A stretch of 64,000 nucleotides of DNA. Source: Acanthosepion esculentum (lineage: Eukaryota > Mollusca > Cephalopoda > Sepiida > Sepiidae). Below are positions 1 through 10,394 of the stretch, one piece after another. The DNA is taken from NCBI GenBank assembly GCA_964036315.1, contig OZ038487.1, forward strand, positions 55,458,909-55,522,908. Direction: 5' to 3'. The translations under genes were made by a program, and so were the position numbers. A model generated the notes under the pieces. It did no database searches. It saw only the letters and a program-made list of their open reading frames with translations, and had not been told where the DNA came from. The number at the start of each line of letters is the position of its first letter. Position 1 is the stretch's first letter.

Positions 1-480
1 ATTGTTGGAGCTTTGAAAGAAGTCAGGATCCACTTGTTAATTTTATATGTCTGTTATATATTATTACTTATATATGATTATGTTATGACCAAGTAAATTC
101 TTAAAGAAATAACAAAACAAGTGTTACAGATATATCATATATTAAACAGTAAATACAACAGAAGAATATTATACGACTAGTGAGTGTGTGTCAGATGATC
201 CAGGGTTCAATCTATTCAACTGTTCCCCCCAAGGCCTTCTCTCCTACTAATTTTATAGTAGGCAGAAGAGTCCAACATAGACTCTTTAGAGGGAGGACAC
301 TGCAACAGATTATAATATATTATTACTTATATATGATTATAATATATTATTACTTATATGTAATTACTTATAATTTTTTTTTTAAATGTTTTTAATGTTT
401 TTATTTTATTTACTGTTTACTTAATAGTCTCAGGTGTGGGGGTGATGTTTATATTCCTGAGGAAATTTTCTAATCCCTCC
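1..480. other. AT-rich DNA, no gene seen
   Basis: No convincing coding region. A phrase close to TATTATTACTTATATATGAT occurs near 58-80 and twice in tandem at about 305-360, so this looks like local duplication of AT-rich sequence. The short open frame at 180-395 ends in Y/I-rich translation of this repeat and is not taken as a gene. Confidence 0.6.
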
Positions 481-489
481 TTCTTCTTC

Positions 490-1085
490 CCTCTCTTTTG
501 TAGCTCTTAATAAATTTTGTCCTTTTGTAATCTCCCTTAAACCCTGTTCTGCTATTCATTAGGTAGGTTATGAATGGCTTTCCACGTCTCTCTTACCTTC
601 AATCCGCTCTGGGAGTATCAAATTTTCTAAGCTCTCTTTCCTCATTATGTACCCTAGAAATTTCAACTGTCTCTTCCTGATGTTAAATATACATATTCTT
701 TTTTGTTTTTTTTGGTACTGTCTCTAGAACTTAGTCATTGCTCACGTTTGGTCCCTGGTATTCTCAGTATCCTTCTGTAGAACCATATTTCTGCTTCAAT
801 TCTTCTTCATCTGGGACGATTGTGTTCACTGCCATAGAGGAGGACTGATATTACATAACAATTCAGTACCTTTTTTTTTTGGTTTCTAATAATATTTTCC
901 TGTTTCTTAATACTTTGCTTAGCTTTTATTGTGAGCTTATCAAAATGACCCTGATTATTAATTCCACATTTTTTACATTTTAAATGATTTTCCTGTTTCT
1001 TCATATTTTGCTTAGCTTTTACCATTAGCTTATTAAAACCACATTGATTATTATTTTCACATTTTTTTACCTTTTAAATGATTTT
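490..1085 (-). pseudogene. RTE-type LINE 3' end, decayed
   Basis: Read on the minus strand, this is the C-terminal part of a non-LTR retrotransposon polyprotein. The phrase VLNCYVISVLLYGSE at about 830-880 is typical of the RTE-type 'yllYGsE' region after the reverse transcriptase. A degraded form of the motif 'FLGHIMRK..LENL' follows at about 630-700, then a degraded 'KLWR' tail near 490-540. Frames shift repeatedly, so it is inactive. A segment of about 105 bp at 895-1080 is duplicated in tandem. The same family recurs at ten or more places in the window (for example 21690, 22640, 31600, 36080, 44815, 47400, 59430). Confidence 0.75.
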
Positions 1086-1940
1086 CAAACCCAACCTAAT
1101 ATGAAGACTTTTATGAATTGGACTCCTCCAATTACTAAGACCTCACCCAGTATTATAACCCCCAAGAGTAGGTACTTAGCAGTATTTACTCCGAAACAAA
1201 GAATGTGATAGAGCTAATAAATTCTTATCACTCTTATTATATATAACTTATTTGTATTGTTTTTTTCCTTTTGTTTGTAAAGTTGAACACTGACAGATTT
1301 CTCCCTGATTTGCACATAATTTAATAATAATGATGATAATAATAAAGGTAATACTAATAATGAAGAAAAGAAGTGCATTATGTAGAATAAAAGTGTACTA
1401 AATAAAAAGACAATTTGTGATCACAGATAAGTGTGTCCTCAGTGCTACATAATAAAATATTAGTCCAATTTCCATGGTGAAATATCAACAAAAAAATTGG
1501 TGCTCTCAAAGCAAAAATTTATGTATCGTGAATTGTGGCGTTTTAATGAACACTTCACTTAGAAGACTTATGCTGCTATTAGTGACTAATTTAGAAGCAA
1601 TTTAGTCCACTGACCTTCTGTTGTCCCACCAAATGAGATGGTGCTGAAAAGTTACAGCCTGACCAAGAATCCCTTCAAAAAAAAAAAAAAGTAAATTATC
1701 TGACGTTTGGTTATTTGGCTAGATTTTGTAAAGTGGGTAGGGATAAGAACTTTTCACCCCTCCTTGTAATTTTTCCCGGCTTTAGTTCATTACTATCTTC
1801 TAGCCAAATTTTGTCTCATATGATTTTAACAATGTCAGTGAGCATTTACATAAACAAACACATATATATGCGTTAATCTATTTCTTTATCCATAGTTACC
1901 AATCTCCATACTGTTTTTCTGTTCATTCTGTATTAAAATA
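1086..1940. other. Unassigned AT-rich DNA with one shared repeat segment
   Basis: No gene seen. Positions about 1660-1790 resemble 14620-14740: both have a 'TTTGGT..AGATTTTG.AAAGTGGG' phrase followed by 'AAGAACTTTTCA.C.CC', so a dispersed repeat of unknown class is present. The rest shows nothing I can name. Confidence 0.5.
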
Positions 1941-1944
1941 CTAG

Positions 1945-2245
1945 TCAATACTAATAATTCAACACTATTTACATTATTTGGACTATTGTCCTCATCTTTG
2001 TCACCATTTTCATCACAACGCTTTGGCCTTTGTACGCTCCGGCCTTCTTCAGGTGGTTGGAACCCTTTATTTCACTTGCTGAGGTAGACTGTTCTAGTTC
2101 CACGTGCCATATCTAATGGATGTCAGTTATCTCCTGTTTATTCCCCTCTGAAAGTTCTCCATTACCTTAACCATTGAACTCACACTCTTTGGGTCCTGTC
2201 ACTGGATTTAACTGATGCCTTTATCCACTGTGCCATGTGTCCTTG
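1945..2245 (-). mobile_element. SINE family S2 (tRNA-derived), minus copy
   Basis: On the minus strand the unit begins with a tRNA-like head at about 2150-2245. It has an A-box-like TGGCACAGTGG near 2226-2236 and a B-box-like GAGTTCAATGG near 2178-2190. It ends with the family's shared 3' part, CTGAAGAAGGCC, about 10 nt, GGCC, AAAGCGTTGTG, then AAGATGAGGACAATAGTCC and a short 'AATGTAAATAG' tail. Other copies lie at 7655-7980 (-), 10395-10745 (+), 36895-37140 (+), 47640-47820 (+) and 55605-55945 (+). Pol III transcription with LINE-assisted retroposition is the known biology of such elements. Confidence 0.75.
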
Positions 2246-2384
2246 AGGATATTTGTGTATGAATTTCTGGGTATTAAAAACCTAATGCCTTCAGTAACCA
2301 CTTTTACCAGTGCTCATATTGCAATTTTTGCTGTTATCATTGATTGTTTTTTTACCAGATCTCATATTGCAATTTTTGTTGTTG

Positions 2385-3675
2385 TTATCGGTTTTCTCTG
2401 GCACTCCTTATTACTGGTTCCCATATTGTATTTATTTCTACACTTGGTCGGCTCATGAGATTTTTGTAACCTAGCATATGTGCTGATTCCTTAAGTTTAT
2501 GAATTTTCCAATGATGTTCTTTGTCTATGATCTCAACCTGATCCCACAGAGAGCAGTGATCTCCCTTTTCTATGCATATATGGTCAGCCATGCCTGATTT
2601 TTCCACTTCCCCCCATGTTACAGTTTTCTGGTGTTCTTGAAGCCTTACCTTAAGGAGGTGGCCTGTCTCCCCTTTATATTTCTTTCCGCAGCTGCACGGG
2701 ATGGTGTACACACAGTCTTTAGTCATGTTCTCCACTATGAGGGAGGGTCTTACTTGGGAGAGATATCATCAAAGTGTCGTCCCGCTTTTGAAGGTTGTCC
2801 TGTTGTGTCCTCCTCCTCCTCTTCTTGTACCCGCCTATCCCAGTTTTGGGGGGCTGCTGCCATGTACCCAGGGTAGTTGTTACGTTGTAGGGTACTACTT
2901 ATACTGACCAATTCTTTATCTAATGTCTCTGGGTTGCCACTTATGACTTTTGCTTGATGTTGTAAGCAGCAAACGATCCCTTTCTTTACGCTGTATGGAT
3001 GGTGGGAGTTGAAATTGAGGTACTGTCCGGTGAATGTTGGTTTACAGTATATTACAGTCTTGAACCCATGCTCTGTTCAAGATATTAGAACATCCAGGAA
3101 TGGGAGTGTGCTGTTACTTTCTTTCTCCATCGTGAACTGCATCAAAGGTCTTATTGAGTTCACATGGTCCAGCAGAACCTGAATATCTTCCTGATGTGGC
3201 CAGAGTATGATGGTGTCACCTACGTACCTTAACCATAGAGTTGGCTTTAGAGATATAGATTCTAATGCCATTTCCTCAAAGTATTCCGTGTATATATTTG
3301 CCATTGCTGGTGATAATGGTGAGCCCATTGCTAAGCCCTCATCCTGTCGATATATGTGTGATTCCATTCTGAAGTGTGTTGTTTGTGTACAGAAAGTCAA
3401 CATCTCCATCAGATTATCTATTGGAATACTGGTCCGTTCTTCTAGGGATGAGTCAGAGGCCAATCTGTCTGTGACTACTGAGAGTGCCTCCTTCGTGGGT
3501 ACCTTGGTTTTCAAGTTCACCATCTGGTTGGATAGGATGGGAGCATCTTTGATTATTTCCATGAAGTGGGTGGAGTTTCAGACATATGAAGGAGACTTTC
3601 CGATCAATGGGTCAATTATATCCACAAGGAAGCGAGTCAGAGGGTGGCACATAGAGCCTTGGCAACTAACAATTG
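2385..3675 (-). pseudogene. Penelope-like element PLE-1: RT and GIY-YIG remnants
   Basis: Two coding pieces of one retroelement lie on the minus strand. The piece at 3077-3562 is reverse transcriptase. It shows GLAMGSPLSPAMANIYTEYFE (fingers/palm) and, around the active site, LWLRYVGDTIILWPH. The usual YVDD box is YVGD here, so a catalytic Asp is lost. The piece at 2385-2735 is the C-terminal GIY-YIG endonuclease: VYTIPCSCGKKYKGETG, then VRLQEHQK, then MADH. RT followed by C-terminal GIY-YIG is the diagnostic Penelope order. The N-terminal part before about 3675 is missing, and the middle is frameshifted (2740-3070). This is an inactive, 5'-truncated copy. The type is certain. The subfamily (Penelope/Poseidon-like) is inferred. 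Confidence 0.92.
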
Positions 3676-3868
3676 GCCTGAGCAGAACTAATAATTCAAA
3701 TCAATATAAAATTATAAAAAATTAAAATAGAAAAGTAACCAGAACATTTTACTCATAACACAATAAAGAGAAAAATAAACCTAATGCCAATAAAAAGCAT
3801 ATAAATTGTTATATTTTTAACTTAATATAAAAAAACAAAAATGAAAAAAATCAGCAGTCAATTGCTGA

Positions 3869-3935
3869 TGCCTCCTGATGAGTAGACCAAATGATTACGA
3901 AAAGTGTTTCACTACGAAACTCTGGAGTCGAGGCA
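3869..3935 (+). ncRNA. Hammerhead ribozyme, apparently intact (HHR-1)
   Basis: All hammerhead parts can be paired by hand. Stem I is TGCCTC (3869-3874) with GAGGCA (3930-3935), six perfect pairs. The core CTGATGA is at 3875-3881. Stem II is GTAG (3882-3885) with CTAC (3912-3915), enclosing a 26-nt loop. The core GAA is at 3916-3918. Stem III is ACTC (3919-3922) with GAGT (3925-3928), closed by TG. The cleavage-site base is C at 3929, giving a GUC triplet. The motif sits about 190 bp from PLE-1 on the opposite strand, so it probably belongs to a separate element. Hammerheads are known in Penelope-like elements and animal retrozymes. Activity is inferred. Confidence 0.82.
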
Positions 3936-4002
3936 CTGAATATAACATCAATTGGCTATTTCATATTTGTATTAATCACATACATACATACATATATATA
4001 TG

Positions 4003-4490
4003 GGCGCATGGCTGAGTGGTTAGAACATTTGCTTTCTGACTATGAGACCTGGGTTTGAATCTCACCATGGTCGATATGTCAGGAAGGAGACTTTCTAATG
4101 TTATCGGACTGGAGTGGGGACAATCCCAGCATGTGTCACCTTTGGAAAGTACCTGAAAACCATACCACAGGTTGACTCAAGCCTTGTGACTGAATTTGGA
4201 TAGATGGAACACTCTGGGCTGTTGATAGCTATGCTAGCACGAAGTCACAAGTCATTGTGACTGAGGGTCTCAGTGTGCTGGTGTTGTTCAGATTGTTGAT
4301 CATTCTAGGTAACATGCTCTCTCCCAGAAACTGCAACTAAGGTCTGCTCAGTATAGTTGCAGTATAAACCACAGGTTGGCTCTATGGGTGTTGAACAAAC
4401 ACAAATGTGCCTGAGCGAAAGTCTGCAATAGGGATTGGCTATCCACCCTAATAGATGGGTATCCTTGGATATGAGTGGCCAGCTATTATT
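4003..4490 (+). mobile_element. SINE family S1 (tRNA-derived), copy 1
   Basis: The head is tRNA-like. The A box TGGCTGAGTGG is at 4009-4019 and the B box GGTTTGAATCT at 4052-4062, at normal tRNA spacing. A body of about 400 bp follows and ends in 'GGCCAGCTATTATTTTATATATA', running into a TA array. A second copy at 55948-56395 (+) matches along the whole body (for example AAGTCACAAGTCATTGTGA in both) and ends in the same TA-flanked tail. The tRNA-like head is a pol III promoter relic and not a functional tRNA gene, because the acceptor stem does not close. Confidence 0.8.
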
Positions 4491-4499
4491 TTATATATA

Positions 4500-5000
4500 T
4501 ATGTATATATATATATATGGGAGTAAAGTCTGGATGAGAATTCAAAGAAATAGAGCTCTCGCTAAGACCTACCAACTTCATTTGTTCCAAGTCATTTGTA
4601 ATTATTGAGCTGAGAAAACAGTTGTATACAGTTTAGATATTTCTGAATTGGTTTCATATTAATCATGACTTTCATACAAAAGTCTCAATCTGATGAGGCT
4701 ATTTAAGAACATGACTCAAGTTTTTATGCTTTTGCTTTGTAATAGTTTCCACTGTTGGAAGAAACTACTCATAGCATAGCCGATTCAATTTCTTTATCTT
4801 CTATACTAAAATTTGGTATAACTTATCTATACACTGATGTATTTCTAGTATATAGTATTTATTAATTCCATATCCTGAATTTTTACAATGGATTCATGGT
4901 ATGGGCCATCACTGTCCAATTCCAGAACACAGTTTATGTTTGGGAAAAGTTTATCTTGAATCTTAATTCTTGGAACACTTGGTAGAGGATTCTGACTTTT
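4500..5000 (+). repeat. Dispersed repeat R1, unknown class, copy 1
   Basis: About 4670-4950 is clearly related to 63375-63640 on the same strand. Both carry 'AAGTCTCAATCTGA..A.GCTATTTAAGAA', then 'AACTAC.C.TAGCA.AGCC', then 'TTATAC.TC.ATG.ACTGATGT' in the same order. No protein motif is recognisable on either strand. It may be a LINE internal fragment. Confidence 0.55.
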
Positions 5001-5084
5001 TGTTCAAGATCATTCTTATCCTAACATCTATGTCAACAGCACAGCCTCACTTTAGCTTCTGTACACTGTCAATGTGAGGGGAGG

Positions 5085-5745
5085 CTGGTTGGTTGTTTCA
5101 TTTTCTATGGCTTATCAACCCCTTGCAAGTTATTTACAGCCAAAAAATATTTTTAGATTGTAAGAATTTTTTAAAAATAGTTGGTACAGAAAAATGCATT
5201 AGCGACAATGTTCTTGTTTCCAGAAAAGTGACTAAATTTCAATTATATTTATACAGAAACAAATTAAAAACACAGCAATGAAACAAATTTCTGAAAATAT
5301 TTCAATTCCATTGGCAAAATTTCCTATCATTTATAAGCCACCTTCATGCCACAAAAAAAATTTCCAGTATTTTCAAAATATTTCACATCCTGGGAAATGT
5401 GCATCACTAAAAAACTAATTGTCGACAGATTTTTTTTAGATAATAATGGTTTTAGTCATACAACTCTTACTAATTAACCCATATGTCGGAGAGAAGAGGT
5501 GGATTCATATTCTTCCCAAGGGTGTTTGCATCTAAGTGAATATAACAAACCCAACTGGAACTGGAACTTGGCTCTCCAATTAACAATTCTGAATTATTAT
5601 CCATTTCACCACCTGCATATCCAAGCTTACAGCACCTGGTATTCTCAAGCAGTCACCCATCTAGGTACTGACCAGGTTCAACCTTGCTTAACTTTGATGA
5701 TCATATGGGAACCAATGTCTCGATGTGATGTGGCTCTAAGCTGGG
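5085..5745 (-). mobile_element. 5S rRNA-tRNA compound SINE (S3), copy 1
   Basis: On the minus strand this begins with a 5S rRNA-like head (about 5725 down to 5623). 'AAGTTAAGCA', 'TGGTCAGTACCTAGATGGGTGAC' and 'GAATACCAGGTGCTGTAAGCTT' follow in 5S order, covering the internal promoter (box A, intermediate element, box C) and the 3' end. A tRNA-like part follows directly (about 5620-5545). A body ('CTTGGGAAGAATATGAAT') and an A/T-rich tail extend to about 5085. The same order is seen at 41700-42080. A 5S head fused to a tRNA-related unit is known from DeuSINE-type elements. Membership of that group is not shown here. Confidence 0.8.
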
Positions 5746-5749
5746 AGGG

Positions 5750-6110
5750 AAAGTGGGAAATAGAAATTATAATAGAAATCTTCTTAAGTCAAAAGATGAA
5801 TTTCCTGATTTAAAAACTTATTAATAAGTTTTATTTCTTAGTTCCAAGTGAAAATTTTCTGTTATTGCTTCAGCAAGCTGCCAGGGAATTGAAGTGTAAA
5901 GCATTTCTAATCTGCCAGTTTAAGAACAATATCTTTGGAATGAGAAAGTTTTTGGCACGGAAACCAGCAAAGTATCCAAGACTAGAGAAAATGAAGCCAC
6001 TGACCTAATACCGATAATCTTATTTTCAATTCATTTAATCTTATCAATAATATAATCATATTTGGTACTTTCTCTTAATTATTTCCACTGGTAAGCAATA
6101 ATGTTATCTT
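5750..6110. other. Unassigned AT-rich DNA
   Basis: No gene or repeat recognised between the 5S SINE and the next LINE end. Confidence 0.5.
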
Positions 6111-6120
6111 CAGGTAACAT

Positions 6121-6552
6121 TTAAGAAATGCATATGAATTTAAACGTCCCACGAGGCTGGCATCCCGTTCCCACCCCTTCACCGTTGAAACTGTTAGATG
6201 TAGACGTCTCTTCTACTTCAATAGCTTCATCTCTCGCACATCTTGCCTGTGGAAACTCCCTTCCTTATTCCTGTTTCCCTGACAAATACAATCTCCAACT
6301 ATTTAAGTGTAACATCAATCGACATCTCCAGCTGCCTTGATCTATCCTCTTCCGTTCTCCACATCCTTTCACCTTTCATTCCCATCTGCTCTCGCTCCAA
6401 ATCTTCTGTAACCCCCTAACCTTGATCGATACACTATCTTTCTCCACATCCTCTCCTTTACCACTCCTATCTGCTCTTCCTCCAAACCTTCTGTAACCCC
6501 CTGCGTACTAGTGGCTTCCAGCCTTGCTTGGGGTGATATGCTTAAAAAAAAA
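6121..6552 (+). pseudogene. LINE family B 3' end (coding tail and 3' UTR)
   Basis: This encodes the extreme C-terminus of a LINE reverse transcriptase: LWK/CGNSLPYSCFPDKYNLQLFKCNINRHL at about 6240-6335, a signature for the end of Jockey/CR1-like non-LTR elements. A 3' UTR then ends in 'GTGGCTTCCAGCCTTGCTTGGGGTGATATGCTTAAA' and a poly-A run at 6543-6552. The same end occurs at 45780, 60010 and 62400 (+) and at 6945, 7330, 19220, 39130, 39590 and 52800 (-). Severe 5' truncation is normal for LINE insertions. Confidence 0.8.
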
Positions 6553-6940
6553 AAATACAGAATAGATAAAAGGAATAGATCATCTTAAAGGTCTTTTACC
6601 CTTTTCTAAAAGAGGTTATTGAAAGTTAGTTATCAAAGAATTTAATACAAGAAATATTTGTAGAATATTTTAACCTGGTTCCCTGATGAGTACAGATCTT
6701 TCAAACCAGGTCCTTGCTGTACATCTCTGCTGTCCATGACTCTGGCCAGTACACTGCCCACCCGGATATATGCACTTTTATACAGCTGCCAGTAATATCA
6801 ACTGCTTGGGTTCAAAGGATTAAGTTTTAATGATTTAAAAGTGTAAGATCTGTGCAATTAATCTGACAGAGGCAGATAATTAAATTACTATTACATAACA
6901 TCTGTTGGTTTGAAAAAAATAGACAGTCTGACATGGTTAT
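6553..6940. other. Unassigned AT-rich DNA
   Basis: Nothing recognisable apart from short A/T runs. Confidence 0.5.
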
Positions 6941-6944
6941 AGGA

Positions 6945-7200
6945 TCAAGGGTGCTGAAAAATTGATGGTCCAGTTGTATATATTTTTTAATCTTTTCACC
7001 CCAAGTAAAGCAATAATGCCGCTAAGATGCAAGGGGTTACTGGGAGTGAAAGATGATGAGAAGGCTTTAGTAAGGAGAAACAATAAAAGAACAGGTTTCA
7101 AGAGGATGGAGGATGGCTGTTTGCATAGCATTTAAATTTTTGAAGATTGTTGGTGGCAGGGAAGCAAATCCGAAAGGAGTTCAACAGGTGAGAGAACAAA
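6945..7200 (-). pseudogene. LINE family B 3' end, minus copy
   Basis: The reverse complement of the tail is clear: 'TTTTCACCCCAAGTAAAGCAATAATGCC' followed by 'TAAGATGCAAGGGGTTAC' at 6976-7040. Upstream on the minus strand is a degraded coding end (7120-7200). Inactive. Confidence 0.75.
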
Positions 7201-7319
7201 TTATTTGAATAGATTGTATGACTGAATCTAGGTTCAATATTTAAAAGAAAAAACGAAAAACTGCAGCATTAATTCATTGATGGATGATTCAATTTGACTG
7301 AATTGACCAAATGTCAATA

Positions 7320-7650
7320 TCAAGAATCCTTAGCAGGAAGCAGGAATGACAGAAGATGGTGATTGGTGATGCATTTAAATTTTTGAATACTGTAGGTATC
7401 AGGGAAGAAAGAAATCAGAAGGGAGTTTCACAGGTGAGAAGTGCAAGAAAAGAAAACGTTAGAGTAGAACATACAGATGCATCTAGTTAGTTCAACAGTA
7501 AAATGGTTGCCAATCTAGTAGCATGCTTAACTTCATGCAGTAGAGGCAGCAAGGAGGAAAATACTTGTAGAAAAGACAGAGGGAAGCCATGTCATGTTAG
7601 TGATAAAGTGACTGAAATTGAGATGCCAGGTCATGATTGTTTGTATGACA
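7320..7650 (-). pseudogene. LINE family B C-terminal fragment, minus
   Basis: This matches 52900-53250 in order: the 'GCATTTAAATTTTTGAAGAT'-type segment, 'GGAGTTTCACAGGTGAGAA', then 'CATCTAGTTAGTTCAACAGTAAAATGGTTG'. On the minus strand these read as the degraded end of the reverse transcriptase. Stop codons and frameshifts are frequent. Confidence 0.65.
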
Positions 7651-7654
7651 GATC

Positions 7655-7980
7655 CTTCTTTATTTATACTATTTACATTCAGACTACTATTCTCATCTTT
7701 GTTGTTGTTGTTGTTATCACAACATTTTTGGCTGATCTACAGGGAAGATCTATTTAATCTATGATGGTAGACAGTTCTCATTCAACTGCCGATGGAATAT
7801 TTGGGGGATATTTAATAGTAGTATTTTTTATGTATTTTAGTTATTGCTTGCCCATTTACACTGAGTCTATGCACACATTACCCGACCCAGGGATTGAACT
7901 CACAATTACTATGTCAGCAAATTCCCAAACCAACACTTTAATCCACTAGGCCATTGTCCTGTAGTGAACTACTGATTAGT
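7655..7980 (-). mobile_element. SINE family S2, minus copy
   Basis: The minus-strand tRNA-like head (about 7965-7885) has the A-box-like TGGCCTAGTGG and the B-box-like GAGTTCAATCC. The 3' end is recognised by 'ATTTATACTATTTACATTCAGACTACTATTCTCATCTTTG' on the plus strand at 7661-7700. A GTT repeat run at 7700-7715 interrupts the tail. Confidence 0.65.
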
Positions 7981-8102
7981 GTTGTAACTACTGCTTTTCA
8001 TGTTTTGATTGCTACTGCTGCTTAAGACTTTACAATCGTGACTCTCCACTATTTCCTTTTTTTTATCTGTTGTCATAACTTCCTGGGAAAGATCATGGTT
8101 TC

Positions 8103-8405
8103 TCATTTCTTTCAGTCAATTAAGTGCCATATGTGATACATGCTTGTATCTTTTGATTTATGATTGACTAGGCAGAAGATTTTTCATAGGAGGTAGCCAT
8201 TTCTTTCTACAACAGACTGGTTGCCAACCAAGGCTATAGAACTCAGTCAGTCCTGCTATTAAACCCATAGCTGGGAGAGATGAATCCATACCTTTCCCAA
8301 GTGTATTTGTGTATAAGTGAGTGTAATGAACTTGACTGAAATTCGAGTTCAGCTTTCCCTGATTTCTCATTCCAAGCCATTATCCATTACACCACACCAA
8401 CAGTT
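8103..8405 (-). mobile_element. SINE family S4 (tRNA-derived), minus copy
   Basis: On the minus strand it starts 'GGTGTAATGGATAATGGCTTGG' (A box) with a B-box-like CGAATTTCAGTC, then 'CACTTGGGAAAGGTATGGATTCATC' and 'CTATGGGTTTAATAGCAGGA', ending in 'AGATACAAGCATGTATCACATATGGCAC'. Copies are at 57215-57520 (-), 61710-61975 (-), 38285-38520 (+), 22110-22290 (+) and, partly, 8430-8580 (-). It shares the post-tRNA body with the 5S SINE S3, so the two families are related. Confidence 0.75.
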
Positions 8406-8429
8406 AGGAATTCAGAATTTTTCTTCTCT

Positions 8430-8580
8430 TAAACTAATTGCTATCAAAGGTTTAACAGCACAGTCTACCCTGTTATTTAAACCATATCTGGGAGGAATAA
8501 TAGATGGATTCATGCCTTTCCCCAAGGGTATTGCGTGAAAGTGAAAACAACAGACTAGACAGAAATTTTAACTCAGCTCA
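8430..8580 (-). mobile_element. SINE S4 partial copy
   Basis: The plus-strand order is 'TGTTATTTAAACCATATCTGGGAGG', then 'ATGGATTCATGCCTTTCCCCAAGGGTATT', then 'AACTCAGCTC'. This is the same order as in 8103-8405. It has lost both ends. Confidence 0.65.
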
Positions 8581-8589
8581 CCAATTTCA

Positions 8590-9210
8590 GTTTTATGTGA
8601 CAATAGCTTTTATTATACGAGCACCTCCTAAATACTATAAAATCAATATTTTGCAACTGTGAATTTTCTACAAATTACAGGTAATCATTTATGGCTTATT
8701 TTATTTTGTGGGTTTCCTTTTTTAAGTTAAGATAAGAAAAATGGTTTGAACCCCAGATCTTAATTTTCCCACTTCAATTAACTGGACTTTAACCAGTAAA
8801 TTAAAACCTTTTGGTCACCCAAAAATATTTTTCTGCTTGTTGTCCTTCATATTCTTGACATTCTGTTTTTTTTTTCTGTTGCTATTTTTCTATTTCTTTC
8901 CTTTGAGCCTGTTTTGCTTACGTACAAGATAGTTCAGTGCAAGGAAGAAAAAATGTACTGACACAGAGAAACTTGAACAAAAGTGAAAAAACTACTGAAA
9001 AATAACTATAGAAATGACTTTTCCCTAAAAACACAATGAAGATGTCTGTCAGTCAATCAATTTCACTTTATTGATAAGTCTGACTGTCTATCTATTGAGG
9101 AGTTTGTTTGTCTCTCCTCCATTTTTACCTTGCAGTATATTTTTCTAATTAGTCATCATTTTCTTCACCTGTTTATTTGTTGATCAGCCTTATAATATAG
9201 TGTGCAGCAG
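8590..9210. other. Unassigned AT-rich DNA
   Basis: No gene or known repeat seen on either strand. Confidence 0.5.
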
Positions 9211-9213
9211 AAA

Positions 9214-9327
9214 TACAGGGTGTGGCAGAAATACCTCCCACATAACAGTAAGATATTAGCTAGATGAAGACCCCATTGCCACTAATGTCTTATCATTATG
9301 TAGGAGGTATTTCTGCCACACCCTGTA
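9214..9327. mobile_element. Small TIR element (MITE), mariner-like ends
   Basis: A unit of about 114 bp has perfect terminal inverted repeats: ACAGGGTGTGGCAGAAATAC at 9215-9234, continuing CTCC, is mirrored at 9303-9326. TA flanks both ends (9214-9215, 9326-9327 region). The ends resemble IS630/Tc1/mariner termini. There is no coding capacity in the 65-bp centre. It must have moved with a transposase from elsewhere. Confidence 0.8.
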
Positions 9328-9329
9328 TT

Positions 9330-9695
9330 TTAACAAAGATCTCTCACTTCCCATGCATTTCTGCATATGCTATTCAATTTATTTACATTCAAATATTTCC
9401 CATTTAATAATCTATACAAATCCACCGAGATATCACTTGTACAGGCATACATCTGTACCATCCACTGTCGAGTATGGAAGTGAAAATATTGTACATGTGT
9501 TCATGCCTCTATGAGAGAATAATTTAAAAATAATCCTGATTAATCTTGTAACCAAAAGATTACTCCTTTTTTAAGAAAGAAATTTGAATATTAATAAAAA
9601 CAAGGGAAAAAAAAAAACAGATAAAAATAAATAAGACAGTGGTAGAATTTGAGTCAGAATTTGTAAAAAAAGTAAAAGACGACTGAACAATACTC
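9330..9695. other. Unassigned AT-rich DNA
   Basis: Nothing recognisable. Confidence 0.5.
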
Positions 9696-9699
9696 AAGC

Positions 9700-10040
9700 A
9701 GAGCATCTGGAATAATGGTCGACTCCCTGTATCACTCCAAAAAGTATCTGACTCCTTCTACTATGTTTTGTTTTTGCAAGAGCAAAATCAGACAAAAACT
9801 GGAGTATTGCTGCAAGAATCTGGGCTGGAGTCATCCAACCCTCACTTTCCAACCCCATCCAAGTTCAGAAGCATTTGTGCAGCCTCGTGAGTGATATCTT
9901 TACTACATATCATCATAATAAGCAACCATAGCTCCTTCCTTGTATGCCTTTACGCCATCCTCATTTTGTAACCATTTACCTGGAGAGGCTCTCGGGCCAT
10001 GTATTGGGTAACCAATAGATAATAAAATAAGTGGCTGAAT
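9700..10040 (+). pseudogene. LINE family B internal fragment
   Basis: The plus strand reads IRQKLEYCCKNLGWSHP near 9788-9840. This is a degraded form of the 'I(R)P.(M/L)EYCCH(I/L)W.GAP' motif after the LINE reverse transcriptase catalytic core. The end 'GGCTCTCGGGCCATGTATTGGGTAACCAAT' corresponds to the 3' part of related copies at 38930 and 43565. Several frameshifts. Confidence 0.65.
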
Positions 10041-10119
10041 CTGAGTGAAAATTAAAACACATAGAAACAAGAGAGAGTAATCAAAATGAAAAAATAGAAA
10101 AAACTATTTACACTACTTA

Positions 10120-10180
10120 CATCATTTGGACTGATTTCCTCATCTTTATTCCCATATTTGTGATGTTTCGGCCATTGATG
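10120..10180 (-). mobile_element. SINE S2 3'-end remnant
   Basis: 'CATTTGGACTGATTTCCTCATCTTT' followed by 'GTGATGTTTCGGCC' is the reverse complement of the S2 3' end. The rest of the element is absent. Confidence 0.55.
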
Positions 10181-10394
10181 TTAAAATAATAGATAGAGAA
10201 CATCACTAGAAAATATGGAAACTTAAGGAATCAGCATATATGATAGGCCACAAAAATCACCTAAGCTGACCAAGCACAGACATAAATATGATATAGGAAC
10301 CAGTAATGCAGAAAAACAACAGTAACAGAAATTCTAATATTAGCTCCAGTAAAAAAAAATTAACTGAGTCCCAAAAATTCACTCACTGATGTCC

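Noticed and set aside
4009..4070. Functional tRNA gene
   Set aside because: The same arguments apply: this is the head of SINE S1, repeated at 55951, and the acceptor ends do not pair.
4691..4730. CTGATGAGGC near 4691 as a ribozyme core
   Set aside because: No stem II closure followed by GAAA. The phrase is part of repeat R1 and is not conserved in its other copy (CTGACAAAGC at 63393).
5623..5725. Genuine 5S rRNA gene
   Set aside because: The first third of 5S is eroded and the segment is fused to a tRNA-like SINE body in both copies, so it is an element head.
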